Of a stretch of DNA of 64,000 nt, positions 6,492 to 14,400 are shown piece after piece. The notes beneath the pieces were generated by a model. That model had not been told where the DNA came from. It worked only from the letters and a program-made list of their open reading frames with translations, and did no database searches. Made by a program: the position numbers and the translations under genes. Source of the stretch: Halomonas sp. TA22 (GTDB taxonomy: Bacteria; Pseudomonadota; Gammaproteobacteria; Pseudomonadales; Halomonadaceae); assembly GCF_013009075.1 (NCBI RefSeq), contig NZ_CP053108.1, positions 1,674,001 to 1,738,000 of the forward strand. Direction: 5' to 3'. Position 1 is the first letter of the stretch. Every line of letters starts with the position of its first letter.

Positions 6492-8939
6492 TTATGTATT
6501 CAACCCACTCACCCTCACCACTTCCCTCGTCACTGCTTCATCCAACATCCCAAGTGCAGTCTCCACAACGGTGAGCCAGTCCCTCGCGCGGGTGATGCCG
6601 GTGTAGACCAGCTCCCGGGTGAGGATGGGGTTGGGGGCGTCGGGGAGCAGCAGGGCAGTGTGGGTGAATTCCGAGCCCTGGGATTTGTGTACCGTCATGG
6701 CGAACACGGTTTCCACCGCCTGCAGGCGGCTGGGCAGCACCCACTTGATATCGCCGCTGCCGTCGCTAGCGGGGAAGGCAACGCGCAGCAGGGTGCGGCC
6801 GGGCGATTCGGTGGCGGTGCGGGCCTCGGGCACAGCGAGGGTGATGCCGATATCGCCGTTCATCAGCCCCAGGCCGTAGTCGTTGCGGGTGACGAGCAGC
6901 GGGCGGCCTTCGAACCAGCCCTGTTCCAGTTCCAGGTCGCTGGCCTTGAGCCAGCCGGCGCGGCGCAGGGCCCGGCCGATGCGCGGGTTCAGTCTCTCTA
7001 TCCCCCAGGGGCCTTTCCTCAATGCGCACAGCAACTGGAAGTGGCCGTGGGCGGCGAGTACCTGGCGGGCCCAGTCGTCATAGGGTTGGCGCGATTTGCC
7101 TTCCCCGAAGTAGGGCTGCGCGGGGCGCGCTGCCTTCATCACTTCCAGGTAATGGCGATAGCCGACCGGCGGGGCGATGGTCTCGCCTCGGCGGTCGTGG
7201 CGGCCTTCGCCACTGTTGGCGAAGCCGGCTGGATTGCCGTTCACCACCAGGCGATCCAGCGCCGGGTCGTCGGCGTCCGCCAGGGCGAGGCGGGCGATAT
7301 CGGCGTAACCCTGCTGGAAGATCTCGCGTACGACGCGTTTCTTCTCCTTCTGCGCCTCTTTCTCGTTCTGGGCCTCGTTCTTATCCTGGGCGCCAAGCGG
7401 GCGGTTGACCGCTTCGGCGAGTTGGCCGATGCCGCTTTTCGCATCGAAGCGGTGGCTCACCCGCAGCATGGCGATGGCCTGGTCCAGCGGCTGGCCTATC
7501 TCGTCCTTGTATTGCTCGGGTATCGACGTGCCGGTTACCCGTTGCAGCCAGTCGCAGGTGGCCGGGGTGTAGTGGCCGCCTTCGGCGCGCTGGCACAGGT
7601 CGCCTAGCACGGCGCCGGCCTCTACCGAGGCGAGCTGGTCCTTGTCGCCAAGCAGGATCAGCCGCGCCCTGGGCGGCAGGGCGGTGAGTACGGCGGCCAT
7701 CATCTCGATATCCACCATCGAGGCTTCGTCGATCACCAGGGAGTCCAGCGCCAACGGGTTGCCGGCATGGTGGCGGAAATGGCGGGTGTCCGGTCGCGAG
7801 CCCAGCAGCCGGTGCAGCGTAGTCACTTCAGTGGGAATGCTGTTCTGGAGCAGCGCTACTGCGCTCGACGATACTGCGTTGGGGCCCTTCTCAAACTGCT
7901 CATTTACGGCTTGTAAACTCCGCGTTTTCGTCGGGCTCCGCCTTGTCTCGTCTTCGCTCGCTACGCGCTCGGCCTGATCAGTAAAACCTACCGCCTCGAC
8001 AAGACCACCCAACTTCAGAGCTCTCACCTGCTTGGCGATGGATTCGTTTAGCCGGGCGGCGGCCTTGCCGGTGGGGGCGGCCAGGCGAATGCGCAGCGGG
8101 CGCGGGGCGCCGGAGCCGGCCTGGGCGGGTTCGCCCAGGGCCAACGCCTGCAGCAGGGCGAGTAGCTTGACCACGGTGGTGGTCTTACCGGTGCCGGGGC
8201 CGCCGGTGATCACCGCGAAGCGCGAGCGGCTGGCGAGGGCACAGGCGGCTTGCTGCCAGTCGAGTTCATGCGGCTCTCCATAATGCAGGGGAAACAGCGC
8301 GGCCAGCGCCCGGGCCAGGGTGGCGATGTCGCCGTCGGCCTGGCTCGCGTCTTGGGTGGGGGCAGTGAGTCGAGCGCCGATCAGGCCGCGAATGTCCTGC
8401 TCGTACTGCCAGTAGCGGCGCAGGTAGAGCCGCACGTTGCCATCGTGCTCGCTGCGCACCAGCGGGGTGTTGCCGCTGCCGTCCGCCACCAGGGCGGGGT
8501 GGTGCAGGGCATCGCGCCAGGTGGCGAGATTCAACCCTGCAAGCAGGTCGCTGGGCAGCGGCGGCGGGTCGCTCAGGTCGTCGCCTTCCGGCGGCAGCGA
8601 GAGCGCCAGGTCGGGGGCGGCCAGGGTCTGGGCGAGGTCGAGACAGACGTGGCCGCGGCCGAGCTGATGGCTGGCAAGGGCGGCGGCGAGCAGCAGCAGG
8701 GGCGGGGCGTCGCTTACCTCGCGCTGGAAGAAGCTCGCCAGCGCCCGGTCCAGCGCGCGCAGCCAGCCACGCTCCACCCAGCGGTCGAGCAGGGCGAACA
8801 GCGCTTGGGTATCGTGGAGCGCGGCCAGGGGCGGTTCGGGCTTGGCTTGTTCGTCGCTAACGCTAGGTTCGCCGTTATCGCTTAGGTCGGCGAACAGGTC
8901 CGGGGTGGCGTCGTCGTGGTTCTTGCTGCGCTTGCTCAT
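6492..8939 (-). CDS. recD: RecBCD subunit RecD (exodeoxyribonuclease V alpha), with an insertion
   Basis: The 815-residue SF1 helicase has GGPGTGKTTTVVKLL (Walker A), RLAAPTGKAAARLNES, TTLHRLLGSRP, SLVIDEASMVDIEMM (Walker B), LILLGDKDQLASVEAGA and the C-terminal VFAMTVHKSQGSEF and LVYTGITRAR, all typical of RecD, the fast 5'-3' motor of RecBCD. It is about 200 residues longer than E. coli RecD. Part of the excess lies between the AAPTGKAAARL block and TTLHRLLG (roughly residues 310-361), where a repeat-like segment has been inserted in frame. The ATG overlaps the recB stop (ATGA), so the two are translationally coupled. Confidence 0.95.
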   Translation of the reverse strand: MSKRSKNHDDATPDLFADLSDNGEPSVSDEQAKPEPPLAALHDTQALFALLDRWVERGWLRALDRALASFFQREVSDAPPLLLLAAALASHQLGRGHVCLDLAQTLAAPDLALSLPPEGDDLSDPPPLPSDLLAGLNLATWRDALHHPALVADGSGNTPLVRSEHDGNVRLYLRRYWQYEQDIRGLIGARLTAPTQDASQADGDIATLARALAALFPLHYGEPHELDWQQAACALASRSRFAVITGGPGTGKTTTVVKLLALLQALALGEPAQAGSGAPRPLRIRLAAPTGKAAARLNESIAKQVRALKLGGLVEAVGFTDQAERVASEDETRRSPTKTRSLQAVNEQFEKGPNAVSSSAVALLQNSIPTEVTTLHRLLGSRPDTRHFRHHAGNPLALDSLVIDEASMVDIEMMAAVLTALPPRARLILLGDKDQLASVEAGAVLGDLCQRAEGGHYTPATCDWLQRVTGTSIPEQYKDEIGQPLDQAIAMLRVSHRFDAKSGIGQLAEAVNRPLGAQDKNEAQNEKEAQKEKKRVVREIFQQGYADIARLALADADDPALDRLVVNGNPAGFANSGEGRHDRRGETIAPPVGYRHYLEVMKAARPAQPYFGEGKSRQPYDDWARQVLAAHGHFQLLCALRKGPWGIERLNPRIGRALRRAGWLKASDLELEQGWFEGRPLLVTRNDYGLGLMNGDIGITLAVPEARTATESPGRTLLRVAFPASDGSGDIKWVLPSRLQAVETVFAMTVHKSQGSEFTHTALLLPDAPNPILTRELVYTGITRARDWLTVVETALGMLDEAVTREVVRVSGLNT
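7857..8010. repeat. Hairpin-bearing repeat-like segment inserted in frame in recD
   Basis: Within recD, where the E. coli protein has a short linker, the DNA switches to a style unlike the surrounding gene. It contains a hairpin TTTAC-GGCTT-GTAAA at 7903-7917 and an AGCGC-TACT-GCGCT hairpin at the left border (7853-7865). On the coding strand it encodes basic, low-complexity peptide (ETRRSPTKTRSLQAVNEQFE). The homology to RecD resumes immediately afterwards with IPTEVTTLHRLLG. The edges are approximate. From memory I associate similar peptide strings with other gammaproteobacterial proteins, but this could not be checked. Confidence 0.55.
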
Positions 8940-11900
8940 GCCGGCGCCTCCGTTGCCTGGGTGGCGGCGCTCGCCGCTTGGGTGTCGCCCTGGAACAGCG
9001 CGTCCAGCGCTTCGATCAGCTCCCGCGGGGGGCGCTCGGCATGCACGCCGCGGCTCTCCGCATTCGCGCCCCTGAGAAAGACGGTGAGCGAGCCGCCGAT
9101 GTGGCGGTCGTAGTCGTAGTCCGGCAGGCGTGCCTTGAGCAGCCGATGCAGGGCCAGCAGGTAGAGCGCGTACTGCAGGTCGTAGCGCTTGTCGGCGATG
9201 GCCTGCTGCATGGCCTGGGGCGCATAGGCGGCGTCGTCCGGCCCCAGGTGATTGGATTTCCAGTCGGCCACGTAGTAGTGCCCATCAAACTCGAACACCA
9301 GATCGATGAAGCCCTTGAGCATGCCGTTGAGGGTATCGGTATCCAGCGCGGGGCGCGGGTGGGTCGCGCCTGAGTTGTCATCTTGGTTGAGCAGTGTGTA
9401 AGCACTTACGAGGGCGTCCAGCCGACGGGTGTCGACCTGGCGCGAGGCGAACCAGAACTCCATTTCCACCTGATAGCGCGTCAGCGTTTCGAGCCTGAGG
9501 CTGCCCGCGCCATCGGGTAGCGGCAGCGGGGCGGCGAGCAGAGTGTCGAACCAGGCGTGCAGGGTGGAAAGCCACGGCTGCCAGCCGCGCACCTGGCAGC
9601 GCCGGGCCAGGGTCTCCTCGCGCAGGGCCGGGTCGCGGGCCACACGGGCGAAGTCGTGTTCCCCCGCCCATTCGAGAATGCCATGCAGGAACGTGCCGGG
9701 GCCGGGGCCACGGGGGAACCTGTGCAAGGAGGGCAGTGGTTCGCTCTGGCCGCTGTCGCGTGGCTCCTTCAATACCTCCAGCGCGGTGGCTTCCATGGCG
9801 GTGGCCGGCTCGGGCAGGCTGCCGTTTCGCTGCGCTTCGCTGTCATGCGGGATAGTGGGTAAGTCAGCCCTTACTGGGGCGCTAAGCACCACTTCTCCCG
9901 AAAGCCGCAGCGCCGAGTAGCTGGCGATCCACCAGTGCTCCCGGGCGGGGCGCGTAGGCGTGCGCGCTTCGCCCAGTATTTCGTCGTGCGCGCTCTGGGT
10001 GACGATCTGGGCGTGGGCCGGTGGCGCCGGGGTGATCTCGATGGCCGCGCAGTCGCCCTTGAGCCGCGTGAGTGCGCTGGCTAATCCTGCCGGGCTCAAC
10101 GGTTCGCCGTTGGCCAGCAGCTGGCCGATGGCACTGCCTTCGCCGCCCTTGAGTGGGGCCATGCCGAGCCAGGTGGCGTGGCGTGCGCGGGTCAGCGCCA
10201 CGTAGAGCTTGCGCAGCTCTTCGCCCAGGCGCTCGCAATCGACGGTGGCCAGGGTCTCCTCGTCGGCCTCCAGGCTGATGCGCAGGCGGCCCTCGGCGTC
10301 GTGCCAGCGCAGCGGCGAGTCCTCCTTCCTGGTCGGGCGGTGGCTGCAGATGAAGGGCAGGAATACCAGCGGGTACTCCAGCCCCTTGGACTTGTGAATA
10401 GTGATGACCTGCACCAGGTCGGCGTCGCTCTCCAGGCGCAGCTTGTGGGTGTCACCATGGCCTTCGGGGTTGGCGATGGCCTCGGCGAGAAAGCGGATCA
10501 GCGCGTGCTCGCCGTCGAGCTCCTGGCTGGCGTGCTGCAGCAGCTCGCCCAGGTGTAACAAGTCCGTTAGGAGGCGCTCACCCTCGCTGGCGGGTCCGCT
10601 AGAAAGCAGCCGCGTGGCCACGTCGAAGTGATGGATGATCTTGCGCACCAGCGGCAGCACGCCCTGGCGCTGCCACAGCCGATGGTAGTCACGGAACTGC
10701 AGCACACGGCTTTCCCAGGCCAGCTCATCTTCGTTCAAACGGTCCAGCGTGGCGATATCGAGCCCCAGCACCGGGGTGGCCAGGGCGGTGCGCAGCAGTC
10801 GGTCCCCCTGTCCTGAAGAAGAGCCGGGTTCGGCACAGGCGCGCAGCCAGGCGTCGAGCTGGGTGGCGACCGGCGAGGCGAATACCTTGTCCTTGTCGGA
10901 GAGGTAGACGCTCTTCACGCCGCGCCGGGCCAGCGCCTGGCGGATAGCCCGCGCCTCGCTCAGGCCGTTGACCAGCACCGCCATGTCGGAGGGCTTGAGT
11001 GGCTTGAAATACTCTTCGTCCATAAACCCGGCGCGGCCGCTTTGGCCCTCGTTGAGCAGCTCGACCATGTAGGAGGCGCAGCGCTCGGCCATCACACCGT
11101 GGTAGGCGGTCTTGGAGAGCGGCTCGTCGCTCTCCAGCTGCCATAGGGTCATGGCCGGCAGCGGCTGGCCGTGGCGGGTAAGTAAGTCCTTGCGTCCCTT
11201 GGCGGCAACGCTGACGAAAGGCACCGGATTTTCGCCTTCAGGCGACTTGAACAGGAAGGCCCCGGGCGGGTGCGCCTCGGCGAATTCGAAGCAGCGGTTC
11301 ACGGCCGCGACCATCTCGCGGCTGGAGCGGAAGTTGGTACCCAAGGTGACGTGGCGGCCTTCGGTGTCGCGGCGGGCGCGCAGGTAGGTGTAAATATCGG
11401 CGCCACGGAAGGCGTAGATCGCCTGCTTGGGGTCGCCGATCAGGAATACACCGCACTCGGGGCGGTTCTCGCGGATGCGATAGACGCAGTCGAAGATGCG
11501 GTACTGCACCGGGTCGGTGTCCTGGAATTCGTCGACCAGGGCGACCGGGAACTGGCGGCGAATCTGCGCGCCCAGCGCCTCGCAATTGGGGCCGGCAAGG
11601 GCCCGGTCGAGATGGTTGAGCAGCTCGTTGGGGCCCATCTCGGCGCGGCGCTCCTGCTCGCGGTCGAGCCGCGACCGGCACCAGTGCACGGCGTGGGTGA
11701 GCAGGTCGGCGTAGGGGGTGGGCAGGGCGTTGAGTTCATCCTGCAAGGCTTCCAGCGCGGCCAGGGCGGGGTGATTCGGCGGCTCGCCCTTGAGCCAGAT
11801 ATCGGCCATGCCCTGGGGCGTGAGGCGCTTCCAGGCGGCATCGGTCAGGCCGGGCCAGGTGGCTTCCCCCTGGCACCAGTCGCGCAGGGTGCCGAGCCAG

Positions 11901-12847
11901 CTGGCACGGCTCTTGGTGTTGAAGCTCTGGCCCTTGAAGGACTTCTGCTGGGCGGCCTCTTCGAACAGCACCTCGCACTCGTCCACCCATTGGGTCCAAG
12001 GTGCCTTGAGCTGGGCCAGGCGCTCGGCGGTCTCGCGCTGGGCGTTGGTCACCGTTTCGGCCGGGGGCGGCGCGCTCTTGTTCAGCGCTGCACATTCGGG
12101 CATCAGCCCGCGCACCGCCTGGTGCAGTTGTTCGGGCGTGCTCCAGTGGCGCACCACGCTTGCCAGCTCGTCGGTGTTGAGGGGGTAGTAGAAGCTGCGC
12201 CAGTAGTCGCGCACCACCTCGAGCTCCAGCTCGGTCTGGTCAGTTTCCAGATCCAGCGAGAACAGGCTGCCGCTGTCGAAGGCGTGCTCGCGCAGCATGC
12301 GGTAGCACCAGCTGTGGATGGTGGAGACGGCGGCCTCATCCATCCATTCGGCGGCGAGCTGCAAGCGGCGCGCGCAGGCGGGCCAGGTGGCGGGGTCGTA
12401 TTGGTCGCGGAGGGCGATAAGCAGCGGATCGCCTTTGTCCGGTGGTACTTCGGGAGCAGAACTCCGCGGAGGCGCTGTGAACCCGTCCTTGGGCGCTACA
12501 TTCGACATCTTTGTCGAATGACCTCCGCTCTGTTCTGCTCCCGAAGCTTGGTCTAGAAAAACACCAGCGGCTTCCACCAGCCGCGCGCGAATACGCTCGC
12601 GCAGTTCCTGGGTGGCGGCGTTGGTGAAGGTGACGACGAGGATCTCGGGCGGCGTGAGCGGGCGCTCGAAGGCGGCGCCGTCATCGGCCGAGCGGGCGCC
12701 GAGCACCAGGCGCACGTAGAGCAGGGCGATGGTGAAGGTCTTGCCGGTGCCCGCACTGGCTTCGATCAAACGGCTCCCGTGCAGGGGAAACTCGAGTGGG
12801 TCGAGTTGAGTGATCGTAGGAGGAAGGTAGTCAGCGGCAAGAGACAT
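8936..12847 (-). CDS. recB: RecBCD subunit RecB (exodeoxyribonuclease V beta), with a palindromic insertion
   Basis: The 1303-residue protein has the UvrD-like helicase motifs EASAGTGKTFTIALL (Walker A, residues 29-37), LVVTFTNAATQELRERI, VALVDEFQDTDPVQYRIF, FLIGDPKQAIYAFRGADI and ITIHKSKGLEYPLVFLPF. At the C-terminus is the nuclease core GFIDLVFEFDGHYYVADWKS with D-x(n)-D-x-K. It unwinds and degrades double-strand ends with RecC and RecD and loads RecA. The start at 12847 is chosen because GAGG lies 8 bases upstream. Residues about 101-133 are encoded by a 99-bp inverted-repeat element and have no counterpart in E. coli RecB. The stop overlaps the recD start. Confidence 0.95.
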   Translation of the reverse strand: MSLAADYLPPTITQLDPLEFPLHGSRLIEASAGTGKTFTIALLYVRLVLGARSADDGAAFERPLTPPEILVVTFTNAATQELRERIRARLVEAAGVFLDQASGAEQSGGHSTKMSNVAPKDGFTAPPRSSAPEVPPDKGDPLLIALRDQYDPATWPACARRLQLAAEWMDEAAVSTIHSWCYRMLREHAFDSGSLFSLDLETDQTELELEVVRDYWRSFYYPLNTDELASVVRHWSTPEQLHQAVRGLMPECAALNKSAPPPAETVTNAQRETAERLAQLKAPWTQWVDECEVLFEEAAQQKSFKGQSFNTKSRASWLGTLRDWCQGEATWPGLTDAAWKRLTPQGMADIWLKGEPPNHPALAALEALQDELNALPTPYADLLTHAVHWCRSRLDREQERRAEMGPNELLNHLDRALAGPNCEALGAQIRRQFPVALVDEFQDTDPVQYRIFDCVYRIRENRPECGVFLIGDPKQAIYAFRGADIYTYLRARRDTEGRHVTLGTNFRSSREMVAAVNRCFEFAEAHPPGAFLFKSPEGENPVPFVSVAAKGRKDLLTRHGQPLPAMTLWQLESDEPLSKTAYHGVMAERCASYMVELLNEGQSGRAGFMDEEYFKPLKPSDMAVLVNGLSEARAIRQALARRGVKSVYLSDKDKVFASPVATQLDAWLRACAEPGSSSGQGDRLLRTALATPVLGLDIATLDRLNEDELAWESRVLQFRDYHRLWQRQGVLPLVRKIIHHFDVATRLLSSGPASEGERLLTDLLHLGELLQHASQELDGEHALIRFLAEAIANPEGHGDTHKLRLESDADLVQVITIHKSKGLEYPLVFLPFICSHRPTRKEDSPLRWHDAEGRLRISLEADEETLATVDCERLGEELRKLYVALTRARHATWLGMAPLKGGEGSAIGQLLANGEPLSPAGLASALTRLKGDCAAIEITPAPPAHAQIVTQSAHDEILGEARTPTRPAREHWWIASYSALRLSGEVVLSAPVRADLPTIPHDSEAQRNGSLPEPATAMEATALEVLKEPRDSGQSEPLPSLHRFPRGPGPGTFLHGILEWAGEHDFARVARDPALREETLARRCQVRGWQPWLSTLHAWFDTLLAAPLPLPDGAGSLRLETLTRYQVEMEFWFASRQVDTRRLDALVSAYTLLNQDDNSGATHPRPALDTDTLNGMLKGFIDLVFEFDGHYYVADWKSNHLGPDDAAYAPQAMQQAIADKRYDLQYALYLLALHRLLKARLPDYDYDRHIGGSLTVFLRGANAESRGVHAERPPRELIEALDALFQGDTQAASAATQATEAPA
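12448..12546. repeat. 99-bp element with perfect 15-bp inverted termini, inserted in frame in recB
   Basis: The left arm CTTCGGGAGCAGAAC (12448-12462) and right arm GTTCTGCTCCCGAAG (12532-12546) are perfect inverted repeats. After a 3-base mismatch they continue as GCGGAGG (12466-12472) and CCTCCGC (12522-12528). The centre holds a second perfect hairpin, ATTCGACA-TCTT-TGTCGAAT (12500-12519). The total length is 99 bases (33 codons), so the recB frame is kept. The encoded peptide (GAEQSGGHSTKMSNVAPK, then DGFTAPPRSSAPE) is polar and probably a surface loop. It resembles in form the in-frame palindromic elements of Rickettsia; relation by descent is not implied. Confidence 0.85.
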
Positions 12848-12905
12848 GGGCGTCCTCAAGAAACTCGAGCAAGCTCATATGGTGCACTAGGCAGCGTCTT
12901 TACTC
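12848..12905 (-). promoter_or_regulatory. recB leader and promoter region, similar to the recC leader
   Basis: Read on the coding strand, the region has TAGAGTAAAG, then a GCACCATATGAGCTTGC stretch, then a GAGG ribosome site before the recB ATG. The recC leader (22485-22552) carries the same blocks in the same order (TAGAGTAAAG, GCACCATGTGAGCCTGC). The similarity suggests a duplicated promoter/leader with TAGAGT as a possible -10 element. The transcription start is inferred only. Confidence 0.5.
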
Positions 12906-12990
12906 TACTTGGTAGGCATCTACTTGCCCTACTACAGCCCGGCTAAGTGCCAGGCTGTGGCATAGGTCTGTGCTTTTGGAAGGAAAGGTA

Positions 12991-14316
12991 TCAGGCAATC
13001 AACAGCACGCTCGCGATCAATATCCCCGATACGAGCAGGATGATTGAGCAGAAACCCATGATATCCCGGGCCTTCAGGCCGGCAATGGCGAGGGCGGGTA
13101 AGGCCCAGAAGGGCTGCAGCATGTTGGTCCAGCTGTCGCCCCAGGCGAATGCCATCGCGACCTTGGGCAAATCGGCGCCCAGCGATTGGGCCGCTTCCAT
13201 CAGGATGGGGCCTTGCACCGCCCATTGACCGCCGCCCGAGGGGATGAAGATATTGATAATGCCCGCCGACAAGAAACTCAGTGCCGGTAATGTCTCGGCC
13301 GTAGAGATATCGACAAACATCTGCGCCATGCGCGAGGCGAGGCCCGAGGCACTCATCATGCCCATGATGCCAGCGTAGAAGGGGAATTGGATCAGCACGC
13401 CGCTGGTGCCCTTGATGCCGTCGGCGAGGCAATCGAGGAAATTGCGCAGCGTGCCATGCAGCAGAATGCCGACGAACAGCAGCACGAAGATCACTACGTT
13501 CAGGTTGAGGCCACCATCACCACCGATGACGTACATGAAGACGGCGGCAAACCCCAGCATGGCAATGAATCGTGCCAGCCAAGGCGAGCGCTCCAGCCGT
13601 TCAGCGGGCCGCTCACTCTGGCGATCATGCTCAGCCGGTGCCTCGCTGCCAACATCGGGCTCGTGATCCTGCAGGGTGACCGGGTGATCGATACCACGCA
13701 TCATCAATCGGTTGGTGACCGGAAGCACCACCAGCAGTGCCGCAACCAGCACCAGGTTGAAGGGGCTCAGCAAGGTTTCGCTGGTGGGGATGAGGCCGAT
13801 GCTCTCTTCCAGGAAATGGCCAGGGGTGGCCAGGGTCAGTGGAACCGCCCCGGAAAGCCCACCATGCCAGATCAGAAAACCCGAGTAGGCGCTGGCAATC
13901 AGCAGACGGTAGTCGACGCCGGCGACCCGTCTGGCCAGTTCACGCGCCAGGATGGCACCGATCACCAGCCCGATGCCCCAGTTTATCCAGGTCATGATCA
14001 GCGAGGTGAGGGTGACGAGCACGATGGCACGTCCGGGGGTATGTGCGACATTGGCGATGACCGCGACCAAACGTGTGAACAGCGGGGCTTTGGCGACGAT
14101 GAACCCGGTTACCAGAATCAATGCCATTTGCATGGCAAAGGTATGCAACGACCAGAATCCGCCCATCCAATGATCCAGCATGGCGACGGGCGTTTGAGCC
14201 TCGATGACCATGCCGGTGACGAAGACGAGCAGCGTAATGATGACCACCAGTACCAAGGGGTCGGGCAGGTAGCGGTCGAATAGCCTCACGCAGCCATTGG
14301 TAAAGAGTTTTAGCAT
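12991..14316 (-). CDS. atoE: AtoE-like short-chain fatty acid/carboxylate transporter
   Basis: The 441-residue membrane protein has about ten hydrophobic segments and the AtoE signatures DPLVLVVIITLLVF, WINWGIGLVIGAI, IWHGGLSGAVPLT, IFIPSGGGQWAVQGPI and FAWGDSWTNMLQPFWALP. AtoE-type carriers import short-chain carboxylates such as acetoacetate or butyrate. The ATG at 14316 follows AGAGGGAAC. It lies 84 bases downstream of the molybdoenzyme gene on the same strand, so the two are probably co-transcribed, and the transporter may supply or export the enzyme's substrate. The pair sits between recC and recB, which is an unusual place. Confidence 0.85.
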   Translation of the reverse strand: MLKLFTNGCVRLFDRYLPDPLVLVVIITLLVFVTGMVIEAQTPVAMLDHWMGGFWSLHTFAMQMALILVTGFIVAKAPLFTRLVAVIANVAHTPGRAIVLVTLTSLIMTWINWGIGLVIGAILARELARRVAGVDYRLLIASAYSGFLIWHGGLSGAVPLTLATPGHFLEESIGLIPTSETLLSPFNLVLVAALLVVLPVTNRLMMRGIDHPVTLQDHEPDVGSEAPAEHDRQSERPAERLERSPWLARFIAMLGFAAVFMYVIGGDGGLNLNVVIFVLLFVGILLHGTLRNFLDCLADGIKGTSGVLIQFPFYAGIMGMMSASGLASRMAQMFVDISTAETLPALSFLSAGIINIFIPSGGGQWAVQGPILMEAAQSLGADLPKVAMAFAWGDSWTNMLQPFWALPALAIAGLKARDIMGFCSIILLVSGILIASVLLIA

Positions 14317-14400
14317 TGTTGTTCCCTCTGTAGATGGAGTGATGCATACCACCGGGGTGGCATGGGTGGCTGAGGCGGCGTGTCGTAGAGATGTTGTTAT

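Noticed and set aside
6483-7607. Open frame of 374 codons on the plus strand opposite the recD 3' end
   Set aside because: Repetitive Gly/Ala/Val-rich antisense translation; recD has clear helicase motifs on the other strand.
11270-12556. Long open frame (428 codons) on the plus strand opposite recB
   Set aside because: It is the antisense shadow of a GC-rich gene; no ribosome site or protein motif, and recB motifs on the other strand are unambiguous.
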